Assembly (NCBI RefSeq): GCF_026168105.1
Contig: NZ_LBMW01000001.1
Span: 62,001 to 126,000, forward strand
Direction of reading: 5' to 3'
DNA length: 64,000 bases
DNA from: Streptomyces hygroscopicus
Lineage (GTDB): Bacteria; Actinomycetota; Actinomycetes; Streptomycetales; Streptomycetaceae
In this document: one piece after another, positions 43,243 through 51,680 of the stretch
Numbering within the stretch: position 1 is the first letter of the stretch
Layout: every line of letters begins with the position of its first letter
The notes under the pieces: model-generated
The model's input: only the letters and a program-made list of their open reading frames with translations
Databases searched by the model: none
Told to the model about the DNA's origin: nothing
Program-made: the position numbers and the translations under genes

Positions 43243-44049
43243 ATGAGTGCAGAGCACGACGCACTCCGGCTGGCGCTGGGAGGATACGTCCTGGGCACGC
43301 TGCCCCCGGCGGAAATGGAACAGGTGCGCGCCCACCTCGCGGGATGCGCCAAGTGCCGGGCAGAACACGCCCAGCTGGCGGGACTGCCCACCCTGCTGGC
43401 GACAGTGACCGCGGCCGAAGCTGCAGGCCAGACGGTGCCGGCGGCCGACGAGAACCTGGCCGACCGGCTGGTGGCGCGCGCAGCCGAGAGCACTCAGGGC
43501 TCCTCGCCCGCACAGCCCGCCATGCCTGCGGTGCCGCAGGTGCCGCAGGTGCCGCAGGTGCCGCAGGCAGGTGTGCTGGAGAGGCTGCTCCAGCAGGCCG
43601 CGGCCCGGCGCCGAAGGACCTGGCGTCTGCAACTGGCCGGCGCCGCCGCCTCCCTCACGTTCGTCGCGGCAGCGGCCGGCGGCACATGGCTGGCGGCTAT
43701 CGGATCGGTGGGCAGTCAGGCGACGCCGCCCGGGCCGACCGCGCCGACAGCCTGGCGCACCTTCTCCGGAAGGGATCCCACCACCGGGGTCTCCGCCTCG
43801 GTGAAGGTCTCGCCCTCTGCATGGGGCAGTGTCCTGCAGGTCTCCGCCAAGGGGGCGCCCGCCGGAGTCACCTGCCGACTGCAGGCGGTCGGGCCAGGTG
43901 GCGCCAGGGCGGACGGCGCTACCTGGCGGGCAGGCGAGTACCCTTCCGGCACCACGATCCCAGGGGCGGTTGCCATGTCCCCGGGAGCCATCGAGCACTT
44001 CGAGATCCTCGCAGGCAACGGTCAGAAGCTGGTCACAATGCAGGCGTGA
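43243..44049 (+). CDS. Anti-sigma factor with ZAS (zf-HC2) domain
   Basis: The 268-residue protein starts MSAEHDALRLALGGYVLGTL after a perfect AGGAGGT site 8 bases upstream; a GTG 18 bases earlier is unlikely. Residues 1-60 hold the HxxxCxxC zinc motif (AHLAGCAKC) of ZAS anti-sigma factors. A Pro/Gln spacer built from four exact 9-base repeats (PQV repeats, DNA 43531-43566) precedes a single membrane helix (LQLAGAAASLTFVAAAAGGT). An extracytoplasmic beta-rich domain of about 100 residues (SASVKVSPSAWGSVLQVSAK) follows. It holds the cognate ECF sigma inactive until an extracytoplasmic signal arrives. A strong hairpin follows the stop. Confidence 0.92.
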   Translation: MSAEHDALRLALGGYVLGTLPPAEMEQVRAHLAGCAKCRAEHAQLAGLPTLLATVTAAEAAGQTVPAADENLADRLVARAAESTQGSSPAQPAMPAVPQVPQVPQVPQAGVLERLLQQAAARRRRTWRLQLAGAAASLTFVAAAAGGTWLAAIGSVGSQATPPGPTAPTAWRTFSGRDPTTGVSASVKVSPSAWGSVLQVSAKGAPAGVTCRLQAVGPGGARADGATWRAGEYPSGTTIPGAVAMSPGAIEHFEILAGNGQKLVTMQA

Positions 44050-44052
44050 GGG

Positions 44053-44093
44053 GCCAGGAGCCCGCGCGACGCGGCGTCGGGCGGGCTCCTGGC
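44053..44093 (+). terminator. Hairpin after anti-sigma gene
   Basis: GCCAGGAGCCCGC (44053-44065) pairs perfectly with GCGGGCTCCTGGC (44081-44093), with a 15-base loop, 4 bases after the stop codon. There is no T-run, as is common for Streptomyces terminators. Confidence 0.75.
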
Positions 44094-44997
44094 GTATCCG
44101 GCCGGCTCCTCACGCCGCGCCCTGGAGGAAAGCCGCGCCGGTCGCCGAGAACGCGGCCCCTGCACGGCCCCTGCACGCAGGAGGAAAGGCGCACCGCTCG
44201 CGCCAGCGCGGTCCCTGCGCACTCCCGAGCGCGCGTCCGCCTGCGGTGACCGCAGAGCGGATCAGGACGCTTGAGACGCCGCCGCCACGCAGGGCCGCTC
44301 ACCTCAGCCTCCGCCGGGAGAAAGCCAAAGCCGGCGCCCGGGTCCTTCTCAGGGCGCGCCCGACGACTCCCCGGAGCTCATCACGCTCCCCCTCGGCTCC
44401 CGCGAACCGAGCCGGTCCTCAGCCGCGCTTGATGCGTGAGTGCGCGGACAGGGCGCGCCCCCCACGGGCGGACGGTGACGGAGCCCTGGGCCTCAGGAAG
44501 GCCTGGCCAAGGTGCTCCTCGCCCCCTCGCGCGAGCAGAAGTACGGGGTTCACCGGACCGCCGTCGTCCTCGGCTCTCCCTCCCTTCCGAAGTCCGTGCA
44601 GCCCGGAGCGAGGAAGGAGATCCAGGGCATCTGCGCACCAAAGGCCGACGCGAGCGGGCCGGGCACAGGCAGGGACGTTCGTCCGGCTCAGCGGCGCGAC
44701 GTTCCCTCAGGGCCGCCGAGAAGACCACTGGCACGTGGCCGAACTGCCGGTGCCCGGCTCGCCGGGTACGGCACCGAGCTCCGGCAGAGGCGAGTGATCC
44801 CGGCCTGGCCATCGGCATTGACCGGACCCACAAGAAGTTGAGCAAAAGGCGCGAATAACCCGAACCGTTCGGCCTGCGCCGCCCGTGGAACTGAATGAGC
44901 GCTCCCCTGCAGGATCCGGCAAACCGACCGCCCCTCGAAGTCGTTGGCGGTCCCCCACGTTCCGGTCTCCGCACATCCACAGAAGAGCCAGAAGACC
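44094..44997. other. Gene-free region before kinase operon
   Basis: About 900 bases. All frames give Arg/Pro/Ser-rich translations without domains. The promoter of the operon starting at 44998 must lie at its right end; I saw no clear -10/-35 or operator. Confidence 0.4.
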
Positions 44998-45426
44998 ATG
45001 TTTGTGACCGATTTCCCCCGCCCGAGCCCGCCGCTCTCCCGGCACTGCAGCCACCAGGCGCTGCTCACCCTGCCGGCGCAGGAGGCGCACGTCTCCGCCG
45101 CCCGTCACTTCGCGGCCGATCTGCTGGAGACCTGGAGTGTTCCCGCAGGCGAACGGGACTCCGCCGTTCTCATCGTCGACGAACTCGCCGCCAACGCCGC
45201 CCAGTACGGCCGCGAGCGCATGACCCTGCTACTCGTCCTCGACCACGGCACTTTGCACATAGTGGTCAGTGACTCCGGAGTGGCAGTGGAGCACCCTCGT
45301 CCCGACATCCCCCCGGACGAACACGGCCGCGGCACGGGCATCGTCCAGTACCTCGCGCAGTCGACCGAGGTCCACCAAACGCGCAGCGGCCGCGAAGTCC
45401 GCGCCTGCCTGAGGTGCTCGGCATGA
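44998..45426 (+). CDS. RsbW-like ATP-binding protein (HATPase_c_2)
   Basis: The 142-residue protein starts MFVTDFPRPSPPLSRHCSHQ and is a minimal GHKL ATPase of the serine-kinase anti-sigma type. The N-box is VDELAANAAQYG (near residue 65), followed by VVSDSGVAVEHP (G1-like, without the usual DxGxG) and HGRGTGIVQYLA (G2). Streptomyces carries dozens of these. As the first gene of a five-gene run with ATGA/GTGA overlaps, it probably serves the downstream kinase system rather than a distant sigma factor. Confidence 0.9.
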   Translation: MFVTDFPRPSPPLSRHCSHQALLTLPAQEAHVSAARHFAADLLETWSVPAGERDSAVLIVDELAANAAQYGRERMTLLLVLDHGTLHIVVSDSGVAVEHPRPDIPPDEHGRGTGIVQYLAQSTEVHQTRSGREVRACLRCSA

Positions 45427-45710
45427 CCGGCCCGGGCGTTCCGCACGAGCTGCCGCCCCTGGCCAGGCCCGGCACCACAGCACGGCAACCGGCCAGCGGG
45501 GGTGGCTGCGGCGCCGCATCACCGGACGGCCCCATCGAGTGGGCCTTCGCGACCCACAGGCCGTGCCCCGTCGACGGCTGCCTGGGCCCGGCTCAGGTGC
45601 CCATGCGACCCCCGGCAGACCTGCCGGCCCACGACCGCGGCGGCCCCGACCACGACACGTCGCTCTGCAAGCGCTGCGGCGCCGACTCCGGCGTACCGGC
45701 GGAGGTGTGA
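45423..45710 (+). CDS. Small Cys-containing protein of unknown function
   Basis: The 95-residue protein starts MTGPGVPHELPPLARPGTTA at an ATG that overlaps the stop of the preceding gene (ATGA). The second half has HRPCPVDGCLGP and LCKRCGADSG, two Cys pairs about 40 residues apart that could hold a zinc ion. The rest is Pro/Gly-rich and probably disordered. Its stop in turn overlaps the next GTG start. Its tight packing in the operon suggests a dedicated small adaptor, but nothing else can be said. Confidence 0.7.
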   Translation: MTGPGVPHELPPLARPGTTARQPASGGGCGAASPDGPIEWAFATHRPCPVDGCLGPAQVPMRPPADLPAHDRGGPDHDTSLCKRCGADSGVPAEV

Positions 45711-46156
45711 GCGTGGAGGTCACCCCGAACACCGCCGAGGCCATGGCCGCCCCGAACACCGCCGAGGCCATGGCCGCCCCGACTCCGCGCGAGGCGTACG
45801 CGAACGCCCCCGACCTGCGCCGCGAGATGCACCAGGTGCTCGCCCTCGGGGCCGAACGTGACGGCCGCCAAGCCCGGACCGTCAACGGCCCGCCGGTCGA
45901 TGCGACGGCCGCCGAACGCGCCTGGCTGCTGCGCAGGGCCGCTCTCATGGACCGGATGGCCCTGGACGACCCCGGCCCCGGCCCGTCCGGCGCCGCCGCA
46001 CAAACCGCCGTACAACTCGTGCTGCACGACCGCCGCCATCCCGACCTGGTGGCCGGCCCACTCCACCCCGACGCGATCACGCTCGACGCCAGCCTCCGCC
46101 CCTACGTCCGCCAGGAATACGCCGCCTGGGCGGCCGCCGGGCGCCCGGGCACCTGA
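45707..46156 (+). CDS. Small helical protein with an N-terminal tandem repeat
   Basis: The 149-residue protein starts VSVEVTPNTAEAMAA at a GTG overlapping the previous stop (GTGA). Residues about 6-23 are two exact copies of PNTAEAMAA, encoded by a 27-base tandem repeat from 45724. The main part is alpha-helical (REAYANAPDLRREMHQVLAL, AAERAWLLRRAALMDRMALD, GAAAQTAVQLVLHDRRHPDL) and ends LRPYVRQEYAAWAAAGRPGT. Its pattern of charged helices suggests a protein-interaction role in the operon. No family is recognised. Confidence 0.75.
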   Translation: MSVEVTPNTAEAMAAPNTAEAMAAPTPREAYANAPDLRREMHQVLALGAERDGRQARTVNGPPVDATAAERAWLLRRAALMDRMALDDPGPGPSGAAAQTAVQLVLHDRRHPDLVAGPLHPDAITLDASLRPYVRQEYAAWAAAGRPGT

Positions 46157-46193
46157 ACCGACCCCGACCCCGACCCGACAGGAACAAGGGCAC

Positions 46194-47849
46194 ATGACCC
46201 GCAAGGACATCACATCCCCGCACGCCGTCGCGGCAGCCGGCCAACTGCACCCGCCCCGCGTTTCATGCTCGGCAACCGGCCGTGACCATCGCGCCGACCG
46301 GCCGCAGGAACGGTCACGCCAGGGAAAGCCGATGAACGCATCGTGGCGGAACGCGAAGACCCATCAGCCGCTCCAGGTGCCCGACGGCAGTCGCTTCCAG
46401 GGGCGGCGGCCGGGCGTCCATTGGGCCCAACTGCCCATGGACACCTCGCCGGCCGTGCTGCCGACGCTGGTGACCATGCAGGTGACAGGCAGCGAACTGC
46501 GCTCCGCTGTACGCCTGGTGCCCGTCGGGCCTTACGCGGATGTGGCCTCGCAGGGCCACGAATTCGCTTGTGAGGCCGGGTCGGACGACACCGCGGGCAT
46601 CCCCCGGTGGCGCGTCCGGCGGATACCGGTGGCGCCATCGCGCCGAGCGCGACGGGAACCCGCCTCCCCGGCACCTGCGGACGAGACCGGCGACCCGGGC
46701 GCGGACGCCAGGATGTCCGGCCACCTCCTGTGGGTCGCTTTCTGCGACCACGAGTGCCGGACATCCGCCGGTGAAGAACCCTGCCGGGACGGGGACGTCG
46801 ACTCCAAACAGCGGCGTGATGTCCCGGGCGAGTGCGGCCCGGACACGGAGGGGGACGTCTTCGCCTGTGGCGCCCACGCAGCAGCGGACATGGTGGTGCC
46901 GGCCGACTGCAGCGGCACGATGCTGCTTCCCGTCATCCCCGTAGGCGGCGGCCTCGGTGAGGTACTGAGGCACGGGCAGCCGTGCCGGACGTGCCCTCCG
47001 GCGGCGCCGGGCCGTCCTGTGCCCCCGAAGGACGGCGCCTCCCGCCGGGTCACGCTCCCGCAAGGCCCGGCCGCGGGCGGGACACTTCCCTGCGCAGTGG
47101 CCCAGGCTGGGCACGCGCCGGAAGAGCGACAGGAGGATGCCCGCGGCAGCAGGACACCAGGCGCGGCGGGCGCTCCCGCCCCCTCCGCCGTGGCGCAGGA
47201 GCAGGCGGCACGGATCGCCGAGGCGGGCATGAAGGCCGAGGCGGAGGCTTGGCGGGTCCTGGGCAACGGGCTCTTCGACAGGGCAGGCATCTGCGTGGCG
47301 GTCGCCCGTGCGATCCGCCAGGGCCACACCCCGTCAGGGCAGCGCAATTTCATCCGCGACCTCACGGAGGCGTTCGGGCCCAAGACGGCAGGCGACGTGC
47401 CTCAGGACCTCCGGCCCGCCCTGAGCGCCCTGAACCGGTGCCTGGACGCAGTGGCCGACGGGATCCAGGAACAGGCCGCCGATCCCGCCTGGCGGGCGCA
47501 GCAGACGGCACGGCTTGCCGGGTGCCTGGAGGCACTGGCCGAGCATCTGTCAGCCGCCCCCGCACGGCCCAGGCTCCTTCATCCGGCCCAGCCGCCCCGC
47601 CTGGGCGGTTCCGCTGCTGCGGTCGCCCGGACGCCCACCCTGACCGACCCGGCGGCGCCCCCCGCGCCCATGCCGATCACGCCCGATCACGGCACCGCGG
47701 CCCAGAACGTGCACCAGGACGAGCCGCACACCCCCGCCACGGACACCATGGACACCAGCGCCACCCCGCAGCCCTCGCCGCCCTCTGCACCCGTGTCCCC
47801 ACCCGCCCCCTCGGCCGTGCCCGACTTCCTGTACCGGGCGGGCGTGTGA
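46194..47849 (+). CDS. Large protein of unknown function, central member of kinase operon
   Basis: The 551-residue product starts at ATG 46194 (MTRKDITSPHAVAAAG) with AGGAACAAGGG upstream; ATG 46332 (MNASWRNAKTHQPLQVPDGS) is an alternative with its own AGGGAAAG. The N-terminal part (residues about 60-130) is beta-rich. The middle has several Cys (FCDHECRTSAGEEPCRDGD, RTCPPAAPG) in a low-complexity background. A clear helical domain follows at about 330-470 (MKAEAEAWRVLGNGLFDRAG, ICVAVARAIRQGHTPSGQRN, LNRCLDAVADGIQEQAADPA). The last 80 residues are Pro/Ala-rich. Its stop overlaps the kinase GTG (GTGA at 47846-47849), so the two are made together. Confidence 0.65.
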   Translation: MTRKDITSPHAVAAAGQLHPPRVSCSATGRDHRADRPQERSRQGKPMNASWRNAKTHQPLQVPDGSRFQGRRPGVHWAQLPMDTSPAVLPTLVTMQVTGSELRSAVRLVPVGPYADVASQGHEFACEAGSDDTAGIPRWRVRRIPVAPSRRARREPASPAPADETGDPGADARMSGHLLWVAFCDHECRTSAGEEPCRDGDVDSKQRRDVPGECGPDTEGDVFACGAHAAADMVVPADCSGTMLLPVIPVGGGLGEVLRHGQPCRTCPPAAPGRPVPPKDGASRRVTLPQGPAAGGTLPCAVAQAGHAPEERQEDARGSRTPGAAGAPAPSAVAQEQAARIAEAGMKAEAEAWRVLGNGLFDRAGICVAVARAIRQGHTPSGQRNFIRDLTEAFGPKTAGDVPQDLRPALSALNRCLDAVADGIQEQAADPAWRAQQTARLAGCLEALAEHLSAAPARPRLLHPAQPPRLGGSAAAVARTPTLTDPAAPPAPMPITPDHGTAAQNVHQDEPHTPATDTMDTSATPQPSPPSAPVSPPAPSAVPDFLYRAGV

Positions 47850-49738
47850 GTGCGACATCGCTCTGGGAACCCGGCTACACCTTCGGCCGCACGGACCATC
47901 CCGACGAGTTCGAACTCGAGCAGTTCATCCACCGCGGCGGCGAGGGGGAACTGTGGAAGGCCCGCCGTCAGGACCGCGACGGCAACCCCACCTGGCACGC
48001 GGTGAAGATTCTCCGCGCTGACGCCACGACGCCACCGCAGGAGCCGACCGCCTGGCGCAACCGCTGGATGGACAGCGTGCACGCAGCCAACGAGATCCAC
48101 ATCGCCGAACTGATCCGCTCCGCCTACCTCGAAGGCGTGCAGCCCCACGCCAAGTGCGCGCCGGGCGAGCCCGGCGGGGTGTACCTGATCGGACCCTGGA
48201 TGAAGGACGCACGCCCCCTGGACCAGTGGGCCCGTGACAGCACAGCCCCACCCCATAAGAGACTGCGGGTGCTGGTGCGCCTCAGCCGGATCATCGACGC
48301 ACTGCATCACGCCGGCTGGGCCCACCGCGACATCTCCGGTGACAACGTCCTCGTGGACACCGCGGGGAACTGCTTCGTGATCGACCTGACCTTCCTCAAG
48401 CGACTGGACCAGGACATCAGCGTCCTGGTGGGCACCGCAGGGTACGCCACGCTGGAGGAAGAGACATGCGGTCAACCCCCCAGCCTCTACAAGGACTGCC
48501 TCGCGGTCGGCGTCCTGGCCCGGGTACTGCTGCTGCCCCACCTGCCGCTGCACCCGAGCGCCGAGGCGCTCATGGCTGCGGCACCCGAACAACTCGCCGC
48601 GGCCGGCTACTCCACCGCGGTCACGGACTGCCTCATGCGAGCCCTCGACAGGGAACCACTTCGGCGACCCAGTCCGCTCCTGCCCTGGGCGCAGGAACTG
48701 CGCCGCCTCGTCGCGGCGGATCCAGACCCCGGACAGCTGTGTATGGCGCTGTCCACCGACGCCCTCAACCGTCCAGTGGCAGCCACCGGCGGCGATCGCG
48801 GCCTGCGCTGGTTCACCGCCCCCGTCCCCGGCACGGACCCCGCGGGCAACCAGCTTCCGTCACCCGACGGGCAGCCACTGGACCTGCGCGAACTGGCAAC
48901 AGCCAACGACGCGCGGGGCCACCTCGTAGCAGCCGCCGTCGACGGCAGCGGCAACCTCTGGTACACCGGCCAAAACGGCGGCTGGACGGTACTGGCCGGA
49001 CAGGCACGGGGCCTGGCGGTCCTCGTCTCGACACGAGGCGAGGTCCTGATCTGGACGGCCCAGCCCGAAGGCATCCTGCGAGTACGGCTGTCGCCCGACA
49101 GCACCCCACCCCAGCAAGAGGCCCTGCCGGCCGCCCCCGACTCCCGCGTCCTCGCCGCAACCTGGGACGCGGCCGGCCGTGCCGCCGTCCTGGTCGGCGA
49201 GCCCGGCCGTGTCACCCACTGCACCTGGCCCGCCCACCACGACGAACTCCCGCAATGGGCGGCAGTCTGCGCGGTCCCGGCAGTCCGCGCAACGATCGCA
49301 CTGCATCGCGGCTGGGGCGAACTGGAAGCCGACCTGGTCGCAGCCGACGGCACCCGCCACAGCCTGAGCAGACACCACTCCGGAGCACCCTGGGAGAATA
49401 CCGAAACCTCCCCCAGTCCGGGCACCTACACCGCATTGCGCAGCATCCGGCACGGCATCGCCCGCGCCACCGCCGGACCCGACGGGCTCACCGTCGTCAC
49501 CGAGACGTCGACGACAGCCAAGAAACACATCCTCTACACCGGACCAGCCCGACTGGTCGCCCTGCACGCCGCACCCGACGGAAACCTCCACGTGGCGACC
49601 CTGGCCGACGGAGAAATCCGTTGCTGGTCGGAAACCTGGACAGAAACCTGGGTACCCGCCACACACCGGCAAAGCACCCTTGCTGCCGCCGCGACAGGAA
49701 TGTCGGAACCGGTACCCCGGCCGCCTTCCCGTGCCTGA
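47846..49738 (+). CDS. Protein kinase with long beta-rich (propeller-like) C-terminal region
   Basis: The 630-residue protein starts VSATSLWEPGYTFGRTDHPD. Residues about 25-295 are a Ser/Thr-type kinase: a glycine loop RGGEGELWKAR, the VAIK-like HAVKIL (Lys54), HRDISGDNVL (Asp162, Asn167) and DLT at 180 in place of DFG. Catalysis looks possible. Residues about 300-610 contain repeated short beta units (GHLVAAAVDGSGNLWYTGQN, LVSTRGEVLIWTAQ, AAPDGNLHVATLADGEIRCW), suggesting a beta-propeller sensor. The last 15 or so codons overlap the start of a decayed IS5-type transposase, so the native C-terminus may have been replaced. It is the fifth and last gene of the operon. Confidence 0.85.
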   Translation: MSATSLWEPGYTFGRTDHPDEFELEQFIHRGGEGELWKARRQDRDGNPTWHAVKILRADATTPPQEPTAWRNRWMDSVHAANEIHIAELIRSAYLEGVQPHAKCAPGEPGGVYLIGPWMKDARPLDQWARDSTAPPHKRLRVLVRLSRIIDALHHAGWAHRDISGDNVLVDTAGNCFVIDLTFLKRLDQDISVLVGTAGYATLEEETCGQPPSLYKDCLAVGVLARVLLLPHLPLHPSAEALMAAAPEQLAAAGYSTAVTDCLMRALDREPLRRPSPLLPWAQELRRLVAADPDPGQLCMALSTDALNRPVAATGGDRGLRWFTAPVPGTDPAGNQLPSPDGQPLDLRELATANDARGHLVAAAVDGSGNLWYTGQNGGWTVLAGQARGLAVLVSTRGEVLIWTAQPEGILRVRLSPDSTPPQQEALPAAPDSRVLAATWDAAGRAAVLVGEPGRVTHCTWPAHHDELPQWAAVCAVPAVRATIALHRGWGELEADLVAADGTRHSLSRHHSGAPWENTETSPSPGTYTALRSIRHGIARATAGPDGLTVVTETSTTAKKHILYTGPARLVALHAAPDGNLHVATLADGEIRCWSETWTETWVPATHRQSTLAAAATGMSEPVPRPPSRA

Positions 49739-50417
49739 TCGGGTGGCGTTGGCAGGCATCATCTACGTGCTGCGCAAGGGCGTGGCCTGGCGTGACGTTC
49801 CTGTCCAGGTGGTGGGCTGTTCCGGCATCACCAGCTGGCGCCGACTACGGGACTGGACCGAGCCGGAGTCTGGCCGACCCTGCACCATGCCCCTGACTGG
49901 ACTGCACGCTGCGGACGCGCTGGACATGGACGACTGCGCAGTCGACGGCTCCTACGTCCGGGCGCTCAAAAGGGGGATCACGTAGGGCCTTCGCCCGTCG
50001 ACCGCGGGCGGCCCGAATCCAAGCATCACGTGATCGTGGACCGGCGGAAACCGTCACGACGTCACGCAGTTGATTCCACTGCACGACGCGATCCCCCGCA
50101 TAGGCGGACTGCGGGGCCGCCCCCGGAACCGGCCCAAGCGGATGTTCGCCGATCGCGGCTACGACTTCGACAAGTACCGCCGCCTGCGGTGGAAGCGCGG
50201 CATCAAGCCACGCATCGCCAGGCGAGGTGTCGCTCATGGCTCCGGCCTGAGGAAGACCCGGTGGGTTGTCGAGCGCACCTTTGCCTGGCTCCACCAGTTC
50301 AAACGCCTACGCATCCGCCATGAACGCCGTGCCGGCCTCCACCACGGGCTCCTGCAACTGGCATGCTGCATCATTTGTCTCCGCCGACCGCAGGCATCGT
50401 CCCTGGAGGATCAGTAG
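49714..50417 (+). mobile_element. Decayed IS5-family transposase
   Basis: The remains read in order GRLPVPDRVALAGIIYVLRK and GVAWRDVPVQVVGCSGITSW, then MDDCAVDGSYVRALKRG (first catalytic Asp region), GPSPVDRGRPESKHHVIVDR in a shifted frame, and GGNRHDVTQLIPLHDAIPRI. The last part is RMFADRGYDFDKYRRLRWKR, WVVERTFAWLHQFKRLRIRH (the DDE Glu) and LACCIICLRRP. This is a DDE transposase of the IS5/IS1031 sort. Stops and indels lie near 49983 and 50025-50070, where about ten residues are also missing. I found no terminal inverted repeats. It is dead. Confidence 0.85.
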
Positions 50418-50427
50418 GGTCGTTGGC

Positions 50428-51066
50428 GTGCGGGATGTACGGGTGGTTCTGATCGGCGGGACGTCGAACGTCGGGAAGTCGACCGTTGCCCAAGTGGTTG
50501 CGGGGAAGCTCGGGTTCGAGTGCCTGAGCACTGACGGGCTGGCCCGGCATCCTGGGCGACCCTGGAGAACGCCGGAGTGGGAGGTGCCAGCGCACGTCGC
50601 CGAGCACTACGGATCACTTACGGTTGACGAGCTGATCACGTCTGTTCTCGGCCACTACGATCGACTGTGGCCGCGCATCGAAGAGCTGATCACGGCCGCT
50701 GCGACCGAGGACCGCGGCAGGACGGGCCTGGTTCTGGAGGGGTCGGCACTCTGGCCCGTCCGCGTCGCGAGGCTGCAGGTCCCGCGCACGGCCGCTGTGT
50801 GGCTCACGACCGACGAATCTGTAGTACGCGCCCGCGTTCACGCGGCGGGCTGCTATGAAGCAGCCACAGACGAGGAACAGGTCCTGATGGACAAGTTCCT
50901 GGCCCGCACTGAGCGCTACCAGACACTCATGATCGATGCCATCGACAGGCTGGGCGTGGATCGCATCGATGCGGGTGGCGGACAGTCCGCCGCAGAACTG
51001 GCTGACACCGTGCTCGCGGCAGCCGACGCGCAGACCGCGGTGGGACGGTCATCCGCCGGTCGGTGA
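50428..51066 (+). CDS. P-loop kinase-like protein (2-phosphoglycerate kinase-like)
   Basis: The 212-residue protein starts with GTG (VRDVRVVLIGGTSNVGKST), whose Walker A motif GGTSNVGKST is the one typical of 2-phosphoglycerate-kinase-like and related AAA_33 kinases. It continues LGFECLSTDGLARHPGRPW, which in such kinases contacts the substrate. LVLEGSALWPVRVARL is the Walker-B-like strand, and ARVHAAGCYEAATDEEQVLM forms the lid region. It should phosphorylate a small metabolite. The start lies 10 bases after the transposase remains, so its old promoter may have been disturbed. Confidence 0.85.
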   Translation: MRDVRVVLIGGTSNVGKSTVAQVVAGKLGFECLSTDGLARHPGRPWRTPEWEVPAHVAEHYGSLTVDELITSVLGHYDRLWPRIEELITAAATEDRGRTGLVLEGSALWPVRVARLQVPRTAAVWLTTDESVVRARVHAAGCYEAATDEEQVLMDKFLARTERYQTLMIDAIDRLGVDRIDAGGGQSAAELADTVLAAADAQTAVGRSSAGR

Positions 51067-51232
51067 CCACTCGTGGCGGCTCACCTACGGCACATCCCGA
51101 CGCCAGGCGCCCACCAGCTCATATTGAAACGATCAGTAAGACCGCCAACACCAGCCAGCCCCGCCACCCCGCGTCTGCCCGGGACACGACGCCGCCACGA
51201 CTGCACAACGAACGAACACCGTCGTCATGTCG
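51067..51232. other. Short non-coding stretch
   Basis: No gene. It ends in the near-tandem CGTCATGTCGTCATGTCGTC (51221-51240), a small slippage repeat. Confidence 0.35.
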
Positions 51233-51680
51233 TCATGTCGTCAAGGTGAGGCCGGTTGTGATCCAGTCACAGGTGTCGATGAACGCCTGCAGGCGGGCGT
51301 CTTTGTACACGTTCAGGTTGATGCCCCCATGTGCTGTCAACCGGTGCCAGGTGCCGGTTGTGGCAGTGCGACGGCTCGAATGTACTGGTAGATCTCGCGT
51401 GCCACGTAGCGCTTGAGACACCGGATGATCTCGGGCACTGACAGCGGAGTCCTTGACCATTTTGGCCACCCGGAGTTCTTCCACAGCGCCTTCGCTTGGC
51501 CTCCTTCATCCAACCGGTGACCGCTTCCTCGCTGCGCTCCACCCTGCGGCGAGCCGGGACCTGATGGCTGAAGCCGTGCCGGTGCAGCATCTGCGCAAAT
51601 TCCTCGCCCGCGCTCGGTCGGCGCCCAGACCTGCTCGTGTTCCCACCCTTCTTGGGGCCACCAGGATGCGATGCCGGGGT
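51233..51680 (-). mobile_element. Patchwork of insertion-sequence transposase fragments
   Basis: All on the minus strand. About 51345-51470 reads VPEIIRCLKRYVAREIYQYI, resembling the C-terminal helix of IS110-family transposases. About 51500-51680 reads MLHRHGFSHQVPARRRVERS followed by EEAVTGWMKEA, resembling the N-terminal region of IS630-type transposases (GxSxQxPxRRAxERDExAVxxW). About 51240-51345 reads INLNVYKDARLQAFIDTCDW and is unassigned. None is complete and the frames change between them, so several insertions have been broken and joined here. Confidence 0.55.

Noticed and set aside
45858..46193. 5' extension of the 551-residue operon protein back to 45858
   Set aside because: It would overlap the preceding gene in another frame and is Pro/Arg-rich. 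Starts at 46194 or 46332 have ribosome sites.
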